A stretch of 32,971 bases of DNA, taken from contig CACWQE010000028.1 in NCBI GenBank assembly GCA_902762905.1, positions 1 through 32,971 of the forward strand. Reading direction: 5' to 3'. The DNA comes from an uncultured Lachnospiraceae bacterium. GTDB taxonomy: Bacteria; Bacillota; Clostridia; Lachnospirales; Lachnospiraceae. Position numbers and translations under genes: made by a program. This document shows positions 9,671 through 16,629 of this stretch, piece after piece. The number at the start of each line of letters is the position of its first letter. Positions within the stretch are counted from its first letter, which is position 1. The notes under the pieces were generated by a model, which searched no databases, was not told where the DNA came from, and was given only the letters and a program-made list of their open reading frames with translations.

Positions 9671-9716
9671 CAGTCCTGATTGTGGATGAATTCGTTCATG
9701 GTCAGGACTGTTTTTT
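9671..9716 (+). terminator. Intrinsic terminator of the second LRR gene
   Basis: CAGTCCTGA (from 9671) pairs with TCAGGACTG (ending 9710). An inner ATGAA-TTCG-TTCAT stem extends the hairpin, and TTTTTT (9711-9716) follows directly. Confidence 0.9.
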
Positions 9717-9833
9717 ATAATAGTTGTTATAAGCATGTTTCAAAAATAATTTTTATACCAATGATAATGTCATTTTTAATTATGATTTTTTGATCAAAGG
9801 TTTTAAAATTTTGTGAAGGTTTTAGAAATGCTG

Positions 9834-9862
9834 TAGACACTAGCAAAAATGCGTGTTATGTT
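9834..9862 (+). promoter_or_regulatory. Putative promoter of the Rpn-type nuclease gene
   Basis: TAGACA (9834-9839), a 17-bp spacer and TATGTT (9857-9862) preceded by TG one base upstream form an extended -10 promoter. The start point would be near 9869, leaving a leader of about 50 bases. The rest of 9717-9920 is AT-rich with no gene. Confidence 0.5.
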
Positions 9863-9920
9863 ACTTCTACATTCGGGTGATATTATTAATTTCTGCGGCA
9901 GGGAATGAAGGAGTGGTAAG

Positions 9921-10733
9921 TTGACACAACGTAAAGAAAAAAGTAAAATAACAGAAGAAGACTTGCAGATGATTGCAAATTTTCGGCTTATGGATGATGA
10001 TTTTATGACGGTTGTATTTGATCGAAACTATAGGGCGGTTGAGCGGGTGTTAGATGTCATCCTACAAAGAGATGATCTGAAAGTTTTGGAAGTTGTTACG
10101 CAGAGAGAATATAAGAATCCGGTTACTGGTGGTAGATCCGTTAAGCTGGATGTATATGTTGAGGATTTGGATGGTAAGATCTATGATGTTGAAGTACAAC
10201 GGGCGGATGAAGGTGCAGATGTTCATCGTGCGAGATTTCATAGTAGCATGTTAGATACACGAATGCTGAAGGAGAACCAGAAATTCAAACAGATTCATGA
10301 TTCTTATGTGATTTTTATTACGGAGAATGATTATTTTGGGAAGAATCTGCCACTATACAGAATAGAACGAGTCGTACGAGAGTTGAATACATTCTTTGAA
10401 GACGGTTCTCATATTATATATGTGAATGGAAGTTACGAGAATGATGACGATCCGGTCGGAAGATTAATGCATGACTTTAGATGCAAAGAAGCAGATGATA
10501 TGTTTTATGAGGAGTTGCAGGATTCGGTAAGACATTTCAAGGAAACAGAAGGAGGTCGAAGCAAGATGTGTAAAGCGATGGAAGAAAGAATTGATAGAGA
10601 AAATACAAAGCGGCGCGTTAAAGATGTAAAAAGTCTGATGAAAAATTTATCGTTAACTGCGGAACAAGCAATGGATGCTATAAATTGTACGCCTGAAGAA
10701 AGAGATGAATTGATAAGACAATTAGATAATTAA
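9921..10733 (+). CDS. Rpn/PD-(D/E)XK nuclease family protein ('transposase' type)
   Basis: This 270-residue protein belongs to the family annotated as Rpn recombination-promoting nuclease or 'PD-(D/E)XK nuclease family transposase'. The start is TTG: AAGGAG (9908-9913) lies 7 bases upstream and no nearer ATG fits. The N-terminus carries the family signature FRLMDDDFMTVVFD. The nuclease core shows Asp77 (LDVYVED) and Glu91-Val-Gln93 (YDVEVQRAD), the usual D...ExQ metal site. Further family signatures are YVIFITENDYFG and HIIYVNGSYEN. The C-terminal part is a charged helical segment. Related E. coli RpnA promotes RecA-independent recombination and is a DNA endonuclease. The active-site residues are present, so it may be functional. 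It stands alone between a terminator and pnp, with no terminal inverted repeats that I can see. Confidence 0.9.
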   Translation: MTQRKEKSKITEEDLQMIANFRLMDDDFMTVVFDRNYRAVERVLDVILQRDDLKVLEVVTQREYKNPVTGGRSVKLDVYVEDLDGKIYDVEVQRADEGADVHRARFHSSMLDTRMLKENQKFKQIHDSYVIFITENDYFGKNLPLYRIERVVRELNTFFEDGSHIIYVNGSYENDDDPVGRLMHDFRCKEADDMFYEELQDSVRHFKETEGGRSKMCKAMEERIDRENTKRRVKDVKSLMKNLSLTAEQAMDAINCTPEERDELIRQLDN

Positions 10734-10775
10734 TGCAGATCTGTAACAAACGGAAGAATGATCATGGATGCAGTA

Positions 10776-10805
10776 GCCCGAAGTCAGAATACTTCGGGCC
10801 ATTCT
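10776..10805 (+). terminator. Probable terminator after the Rpn-type nuclease gene
   Basis: A perfect 9-bp stem, GCCCGAAGT (10776-10784) with ACTTCGGGC (10791-10799), has a CAGAAT loop and is followed by CATTCTTTAG. The T run is weak. The stem-loop core recurs at 27960-27980 in a different setting, so it may be a repeat as well as a terminator. Confidence 0.55.
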
Positions 10806-10843
10806 TTAGTAAAACATTAATTTATGCACAAAGAATAAATCCT

Positions 10844-10872
10844 TTGCAACTGCATACGGGTTGTGCTATAAT
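10844..10872 (+). promoter_or_regulatory. Extended -10 promoter of pnp
   Basis: TTGCAA (10844-10849), a 17-bp spacer and TATAAT (10867-10872) with TG one base upstream (TGCTATAAT) make a good extended -10 promoter. Transcription would begin near 10879 and leave a leader of about 120 bases before the pnp ATG. Confidence 0.75.
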
Positions 10873-10881
10873 ATATGAGAT

Positions 10882-10972
10882 TGTGATAAGACAGCAACCG
10901 AGACTTCTGAAGTGTTGATAGCCGAAGTGATGACAGGCTGTCACTAGTTCAGTTGTTTCGGTGTCTTATACA
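10882..10972 (+). promoter_or_regulatory. Structured 5' leader of pnp
   Basis: ATAAGACA (10886-10893) pairs perfectly with TGTCTTAT (10962-10969). CCGA (10898-10901) with TCGG (10958-10961) continues the helix after a 4-base bulge, and TGT/ACA (10882-10884 with 10970-10972) extends its base. Small hairpins lie inside, such as TGACA-GGC-TGTCA near 10931-10943. In enterobacteria the pnp leader folds into a hairpin cut by RNase III, after which PNPase represses its own message. A comparable role is inferred here from structure and position only. Confidence 0.5.
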
Positions 10973-10997
10973 AATTATTTATTTAAGGAGAGCGAGT

Positions 10998-13097
10998 ATG
11001 TACAAGAAGTTTGAAATGGAACTTGCCGGCAGAACATTACGTGTTGATGTTGGACGAGTTGCAGCACAGGCCAATGGAGCAGCATTTATGCATTATGGTG
11101 ATACAGTTGTATTATCTACAGCAACTGCATCTGAGAAACCCAGAGAGGGAATTGATTTCTTCCCACTTAGTGTAGAATATGAGGAGAAGTTATATTCGGT
11201 AGGTAAGATTCCTGGAGGATTTAATAAGAGAGAGGGTAAGGCAAGCGAGAATGCCATCCTTACATCCCGTGTTATTGACCGTCCGATGAGACCATTGTTC
11301 CCGAAGGATTACCGGAATGATGTTACATTGAATAACTTAGTAATGTCAGTAGATCCAGAGTGTTCACCAGAACTTACTGCTATGCTTGGTTCTGCAATTG
11401 CAACTGCAATTTCAGATATTCCATTTGATGGACCATGTGCAACGACACAGGTTGGTTTGATCGATGGTGAGTTTGTATTTAATCCAAATGAGGCACAGAA
11501 TGCAGTATCAGATCTGAAACTTACGGTAGCATCGACTGCAGAGAAGGTTATCATGATCGAGGCTGGTGCGAATGAGGTACCAGAGGATAAGATGATTGAA
11601 GCAATCTACGCTGCACATGAGATCAACCAACAGGTAATCGAATTCATCAATAAGATTGTTGCAGAGTGTGGTAAGCCAAAGCATTCTTATACAAGCTGTG
11701 CAGTTCCAGAGGAATTGTTTGCAGCAATTAAGGAGATTGTTCCTCCAGAAGCAATGGAAGAAGCAGTCTTCACCGATGAGAAACAGAAACGTGAAGAGAA
11801 TATTCGTCAGATTACCGAGAAGTTAGAGGAAGCATTTGCAGATAAAGAAGAGTGGTTGGCCGTACTTGGTGAAGCAATCTACCAGTACCAGAAGAAGACG
11901 GTTCGTAAGATGATTCTGAAAGATCACAAGAGACCGGATGGTCGTGCAATCAGCCAGATTCGTCCATTAGCAGCTGAGGTAGATATCATTCCTCGTGTAC
12001 ATGGTTCTGCTATGTTTACACGTGGTCAGACACAGATCTGTAACGTAACAACATTAGCACCTTTATCTGAGGCACAGAAGATTGATGGTTTGAATCTGTT
12101 AGAGACAAATAAGAGATATATGCATCAGTATAACTTCCCATCATATTCAGTAGGTGAGACAAAGCCATCCAGAGGTCCGGGACGTCGTGAGATTGGACAT
12201 GGTGCATTGGCAGAGAGAGCATTAGTTCCTGTACTTCCTAGTGTAGAGGAGTTCCCATATGCAATCCGTACGGTATCTGAGACATTTGAGTCAAATGGAT
12301 CTACCTCTATGGCATCTACTTGTGCATCTTGTATGTCATTAATGGCAGCAGGTGTTCCAATCAAGAAGATGGTTGCAGGTATTTCATGTGGTTTGGTTAC
12401 AGGTGATACCGATGACGATTATATTGTATTAACAGATATTCAGGGTCTTGAGGACTTCTTCGGAGATATGGACTTTAAGGTTACCGGTACCAAGGAAGGT
12501 ATCACAGCGATCCAGATGGATATTAAGATCCACGGTTTGACAAGACCAATCGTTGAAGAGGCAATCCGCAGAACAAGAGAAGCAAGACTTTACATTATGG
12601 ATGAAGTTATGTCTAAGGCAATTGATAAGCCAAGAGATCATGTTGGTGCACTTGCTCCTAAGATCTGTCAGTTGAAGGTTGATCCAGAGAAGATTGGTGA
12701 GATCATTGGTCAGAGAGGTAAGACGATCAACAGCATTATCGAAGAGACTGGTGTTAAGATTGATATTGATGATGATGGAACCGTTGCAGTATGTGGTGTC
12801 GATCAGGCTGGTATTGATAAGGCACTTAAGATCATTCATTCGATTGTAGATCCGATCGAAGTAGGTAAGATCTATGAAGGTAAAGTTGTTCGTATCATGA
12901 ACTTCGGCGCATTTGTAGAGCTTTCACCGAACAAGGATGGATTGATCCACATTTCTAAGTTGTCGAAAGATCGTGTTGCTAAGGTAGAAGATGTAGTTAA
13001 TATTGGCGACACAGTTAAGGTTAAGGTGCTTGAGATTGACCGTATGGGCAAGATCAGCTTAAGTCTTAAGGATGCAGTAGAAGAGACAGCAGAATAA
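10998..13097 (+). CDS. pnp: Polyribonucleotide nucleotidyltransferase (PNPase)
   Basis: PNPase is a trimeric phosphorolytic 3'-5' exoribonuclease that degrades mRNA in the cytoplasm, often within the degradosome. The 699-residue protein has the full bacterial layout: a first RNase PH core from about residue 10 (MELAGRTLRVDVGRVA), an all-alpha linker, a second RNase PH core from about 315 (DGRAISQIRPLAAEV, later FPSYSVGETKPSRGPGRRE), then a KH domain (IGEIIGQRGKTINSI) and a C-terminal S1 domain (VVRIMNFGAFVEL). The ATG at 10998 was chosen over an upstream in-frame start because AAGGAG (10985-10990) lies 7 bases before it and the family starts with a similar sequence. rpsO, a common upstream partner of pnp, is not here. 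It is probably controlled through the structured leader. Confidence 0.97.
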   Translation: MYKKFEMELAGRTLRVDVGRVAAQANGAAFMHYGDTVVLSTATASEKPREGIDFFPLSVEYEEKLYSVGKIPGGFNKREGKASENAILTSRVIDRPMRPLFPKDYRNDVTLNNLVMSVDPECSPELTAMLGSAIATAISDIPFDGPCATTQVGLIDGEFVFNPNEAQNAVSDLKLTVASTAEKVIMIEAGANEVPEDKMIEAIYAAHEINQQVIEFINKIVAECGKPKHSYTSCAVPEELFAAIKEIVPPEAMEEAVFTDEKQKREENIRQITEKLEEAFADKEEWLAVLGEAIYQYQKKTVRKMILKDHKRPDGRAISQIRPLAAEVDIIPRVHGSAMFTRGQTQICNVTTLAPLSEAQKIDGLNLLETNKRYMHQYNFPSYSVGETKPSRGPGRREIGHGALAERALVPVLPSVEEFPYAIRTVSETFESNGSTSMASTCASCMSLMAAGVPIKKMVAGISCGLVTGDTDDDYIVLTDIQGLEDFFGDMDFKVTGTKEGITAIQMDIKIHGLTRPIVEEAIRRTREARLYIMDEVMSKAIDKPRDHVGALAPKICQLKVDPEKIGEIIGQRGKTINSIIEETGVKIDIDDDGTVAVCGVDQAGIDKALKIIHSIVDPIEVGKIYEGKVVRIMNFGAFVELSPNKDGLIHISKLSKDRVAKVEDVVNIGDTVKVKVLEIDRMGKISLSLKDAVEETAE

Positions 13098-13156
13098 GAG
13101 TACAGATGAAAGAGGTCTGTTAGACAGCTAGAGCATCTTGTATAAGGATAGGATAT

Positions 13157-13214
13157 AGGCTGTTGCGTTGAAAAGTGATAAGGAATTACTTTGAAGAATG
13201 CAACAGCCTTTTTT
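13157..13214 (+). terminator. Intrinsic terminator between pnp and the GH94 gene
   Basis: AGGCTGTTGC (13157-13166) pairs perfectly with GCAACAGCCT (13200-13209), and AAAGT/ACTTT can pair inside the loop. TTTTTT (13209-13214) follows. The T run ends only 6 bases before the AAAGGAG site of the GH94 gene. Confidence 0.85.
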
Positions 13215-13233
13215 ATAGCGAAAGGAGTAAGAT

Positions 13234-15630
13234 ATGCAATACGGTTATTTTGATGAGACGGCAAAAGAATATGTGATCACACGTCCGGATACACCGGCTC
13301 CATGGGCGAACTATTTAGGTTCTCCTGCATATGGTGCAATTATTTCGAACAATGCGGGTGGTTACAGTTTTGAGAAGAGTGGTGCACATGGAAGAATCAT
13401 TCGTTACATATTTAATCAATTTGACCAGCCGGGAAGATATATCTATTTAAGAGATGAAGAGAGCAAGGATTATTGGTCTGCATCCTGGCAGCCGGTTGGA
13501 AAGTCATTAGAAGAATACAAGAGCGAGTGCCATCACGGAACTGGTTATACCAATATGGTAGCACAGTATGCCGGTATCCGTTCGGAAGTGTTATACTATG
13601 TACCACTTAATAAGACGCATGAAGTGTGGAGAATGAAGGTAACGAATGAGTCGGATAAGCCTCGTAGGCTTTCAGCATTTGGATATTGCGAGTTTACCAA
13701 TGACAGCAATTATGAGCAGGATCAGGTGAATCTGCAGTATACGTTATTTATTACCAAGACCTATTTCAAAGGGAATCGTATTCTTCAGACCATTAATGAG
13801 AATATTAAGAGTGCGGTGGATGGTAATGAGAATACATCCCGTTTCTTTGGCTTGGTAGGTTCTGATGTTACATCTTATAATGGAGATAAAGAAAGTTTTC
13901 TTGGCCGTTATCATGATTACAGCAATCCGCAGGCAGTAGAAAATGGTGCGTGTGATAATACGCTTAATTACAACTCGAATGCATGTGGTGCATTACAGAC
14001 AAAGATGGAGTTAGCACCTGGCGAGAGCAAGGTATTTACTTTTGTGTTAGGTATGAAGAGTGATGCAGAGGCTGAGAAGATTCTTAACGGATATACAGAT
14101 GTAGAGAAGACAACGGAGGCAGAGTTACATGAGCTGATTACTTATTGGCATGGTCAGTTGTCGCATCTGCAGGTGAAGACACCATCCGACAGTTTTAATA
14201 ATATGGTCAATACATGGAATGCATATCAGTGCTTTATGACATTTATCTGGTCAAGAGCAGCGTCTTTCACATATTGTGGACTTCGTAATGGTTATGGATA
14301 CCGGGATACGGTTCAGGATATTCAGGGTATTATTCATCTGAATCCGGAGATGGCAGTTGAGAAGATCCGCTTCATGTTATCCGCACAGGTAGACAATGGT
14401 GGTGGACTTCCATTAGTTAAATTTACTCATAATGCAGGACATGAGGATACACCGGATGATCCATCCTATGTGAAAGAGACCGGACATCCTGCTTATCGTG
14501 CAGACGATGCATTGTGGTTATTCCCAACGGTATATAAGTATATTGCAGAGACTGGCAATGTAGACTTTATGGATGAAGTAATCCTGTTTGCCAATGGTGG
14601 CGAGGCGTCCGTATACGAGCATTTGAAACGTGCAATTGATTTCTCTATGAATCGTCTTGGCAATCATGGAATGCCGGCTGGATTGCATGCAGACTGGAAT
14701 GATTGTCTTCGCCTTGGTAAGAAGGGTGAGTCGAGCTTTGTAGCAATGCAGTTATATTATGCAATGACTGTCATTCGTGAGTTTGCCAAGAGAAAGAATG
14801 ATACGGAATATCTTGCTTATCTGGATAAAGTACAGAAAGAATTAGGCGATACGATTCAGAAATATTGCTGGGAGGAAGACCGTTACGTACGTGGCTATAA
14901 GGAGGATGGCGAGATTATTGGTTCGAAGCATCATCCAGAAGCGAACATGTGGTTGAATCCACAGTCATGGTCTGTAATCTCTGGTCTTGCTTCTAAAGAG
15001 CAGGCAGAGCTTGCATTGGAATCTGTACATCGTGAATTGAATACACCTTATGGTGTACGTTTGATGGCCCCTTCTTATGTAGATCATGCATTTGACGGTG
15101 CGTTGATGTTGTTATTCAATCCATCCACTAAGGAAAATGGAGGTATCTTCTCACAGCCACAGGGTTGGATTATCTTGGCAGAGTCTTTAATGGGACATGG
15201 TAATCGGGCATTCGAATACTTCAATGAGTCTTCGCCGGCTTCTATGAATGACAAGGCAGAGATCCGTAAGTTAGAGCCATATTGCCATGGTCAGTTTACA
15301 GAAAGCACGGAATCCCCATTTGAAGGCCGGGCACATGTACACTGGCTGACTGGTACCGCTTCTACAGTTATGGTAGGATGCGTAGAGGGAATCCTTGGCT
15401 TGCGTCCAGACTTCGGAGGACTTAAGATCAGTCCGTCAATCTCTTCTGAGTGGAAGTCATTTACTATGGAGAAGGATTTCCGTGGCAAGAAGTTATACAT
15501 TGAAGTTCAGAATCCAGATGGCAAGGAATCTGGTGTTAAGAGTATCGTTTTGAATGGTACAACTATTGAAGGCGATTATATTGCAGCAGATCTGTTACAG
15601 GATGAGAACCAGATTGTAGTACAGATGTAG
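13234..15630 (+). CDS. GH94 disaccharide phosphorylase (cellobiose/cellobionate/chitobiose type)
   Basis: This 798-residue GH94 phosphorylase should split a beta-linked disaccharide with phosphate into a sugar 1-phosphate and a free sugar, conserving bond energy in the cytoplasm. AAAGGAG (13221-13227) sets the ATG. There is no signal peptide. The N-terminal beta-sandwich starts with YGYFDETAKEYVITRPDTPAPW, read here in two overlapping motifs (YGYFD, VITRPDTPAPW). The (alpha/alpha)6 barrel includes GYRDTVQD and ADWNDCL (residues 486-492), which carries the general-acid Asp. A C-terminal beta-sandwich closes the protein, with HVHWLTGTAS before it. Close family members are named cellobiose phosphorylase, but the acceptor-site loop (TPYGVRLMAPSY, Arg609) differs from classical cellobiose enzymes as I recall them, so the acceptor is uncertain. 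No sugar transporter lies beside it. Confidence 0.88.
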   Translation: MQYGYFDETAKEYVITRPDTPAPWANYLGSPAYGAIISNNAGGYSFEKSGAHGRIIRYIFNQFDQPGRYIYLRDEESKDYWSASWQPVGKSLEEYKSECHHGTGYTNMVAQYAGIRSEVLYYVPLNKTHEVWRMKVTNESDKPRRLSAFGYCEFTNDSNYEQDQVNLQYTLFITKTYFKGNRILQTINENIKSAVDGNENTSRFFGLVGSDVTSYNGDKESFLGRYHDYSNPQAVENGACDNTLNYNSNACGALQTKMELAPGESKVFTFVLGMKSDAEAEKILNGYTDVEKTTEAELHELITYWHGQLSHLQVKTPSDSFNNMVNTWNAYQCFMTFIWSRAASFTYCGLRNGYGYRDTVQDIQGIIHLNPEMAVEKIRFMLSAQVDNGGGLPLVKFTHNAGHEDTPDDPSYVKETGHPAYRADDALWLFPTVYKYIAETGNVDFMDEVILFANGGEASVYEHLKRAIDFSMNRLGNHGMPAGLHADWNDCLRLGKKGESSFVAMQLYYAMTVIREFAKRKNDTEYLAYLDKVQKELGDTIQKYCWEEDRYVRGYKEDGEIIGSKHHPEANMWLNPQSWSVISGLASKEQAELALESVHRELNTPYGVRLMAPSYVDHAFDGALMLLFNPSTKENGGIFSQPQGWIILAESLMGHGNRAFEYFNESSPASMNDKAEIRKLEPYCHGQFTESTESPFEGRAHVHWLTGTASTVMVGCVEGILGLRPDFGGLKISPSISSEWKSFTMEKDFRGKKLYIEVQNPDGKESGVKSIVLNGTTIEGDYIAADLLQDENQIVVQM

Positions 15631-15681
15631 GGTGTTTCCTGGTTTTTGCAGTTAGGACAATGATAAGAGAGTTAATACACG

Positions 15682-15709
15682 AAGGAGTAGCGTTTGCTAC
15701 TCCTTTTTT
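15682..15709 (+). terminator. Intrinsic terminator of the GH94 gene
   Basis: AAGGAGTAGC (15682-15691) and GCTACTCCTT (15696-15705) form a perfect 10-bp stem with a GTTT loop, and the T run extends to 15709. It isolates the GH94 gene from tepA. Confidence 0.92.
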
Positions 15710-15776
15710 GCATATTGTGAATGAAAGTCTATCTACCTGGAAATAATATATAGATGAGACGGGAAGGAGGCTATGT

Positions 15777-16520
15777 ATGGGCAAGAATTATGAATATGAC
15801 ACAGAGTTTGGAAAACGCTGTGAGCAACGTTTATGCGAGATGAAAATCGAGCAGGAACAGGCACAGATGATAGAGGAAAATGGACAGATGGACTTGCAGG
15901 ACAATGAGTTTGGCTATCATATTCATTTATTGAATGTTATTGGGGAAATTGAGGGACATCAGGCATTGGGGCCTCTTGTAAAGACAACTAAGTATGAGCA
16001 TGTACTGCCGGAACTTGCAAAGGTAGAAGAGGACAAGTCAATTGAAGGCTTATTGGTGCTTCTTAATACAGTTGGCGGGGATGTGGAAGCCGGTCTTGCG
16101 ATTGCAGAAATGATCGCTTCGTTATCGGTTCCGGTTGTTACATTGTTGTTAGGAGGAGGTCATTCAATCGGAGTTCCTTTAAGTGTGTCAGGAGATCATT
16201 CCTTTATTGTTCCAACAGCAACGATGGTGGTTCATCCGATTCGGATGAATGGTCCGGTACTAGGAGTGAAACACAATTATGAGTATATTGACCGGATGCA
16301 GGAGCGGATCATTTCCTTTACCTGTAATCACTCTGAAATAAAGGAAAAGACGTTAAAAGAGATTATGTTCAATACGAAGGAATTAGCGAAGGATGTAGGA
16401 AGTGTGCTGGTTGGAAAAGAAGCAGTGGATATCGGTTTAATTGATGAAGTTGGAGGAATCCGGGAAGCGTTTTCTTATTTATATGACTTGATAAATGAAA
16501 GAAAAGATAGTAATATATAA
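15777..16520 (+). CDS. tepA: ClpP-like serine protease TepA
   Basis: This 247-residue ClpP-fold protein resembles Bacillus subtilis TepA (translocation-enhancing protein), which has been linked to protein export and spore peptide degradation. GGGAAGGAGG (15761-15770) lies 6 bases before the ATG; the ATG four bases upstream is in a frame that stops at once. The ClpP/crotonase core begins near residue 54 (VIGEIEGH). It has VGGDVEAGLAIAEMI, the nucleophile region GGGHSIGVPL with Ser130, and the His region MVVHPIRMNG with His153, so a Ser-His pair is kept. The C-terminus (AVDIGLIDEVGGI) is typical of the fold. It is followed by ftsK/spoIIIE, as in Bacillus, which supports the assignment. Confidence 0.87.
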   Translation: MGKNYEYDTEFGKRCEQRLCEMKIEQEQAQMIEENGQMDLQDNEFGYHIHLLNVIGEIEGHQALGPLVKTTKYEHVLPELAKVEEDKSIEGLLVLLNTVGGDVEAGLAIAEMIASLSVPVVTLLLGGGHSIGVPLSVSGDHSFIVPTATMVVHPIRMNGPVLGVKHNYEYIDRMQERIISFTCNHSEIKEKTLKEIMFNTKELAKDVGSVLVGKEAVDIGLIDEVGGIREAFSYLYDLINERKDSNI

Positions 16521-16629
16521 ATATTGTGGTGTTTTGCGCTCTTGGCTACTAATTGTTGCGTATCGGCAATGAGGAGTTAAGAGAAAAGGCAGCATCATGG
16601 GTAAGAGTCAGAAAAGGGAGGATGGATGA

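Noticed and set aside
10733..10918. Small + strand open frame of 61 codons after the nuclease gene
   Set aside because: It runs through the terminator hairpin and the pnp promoter and lacks a ribosome site.
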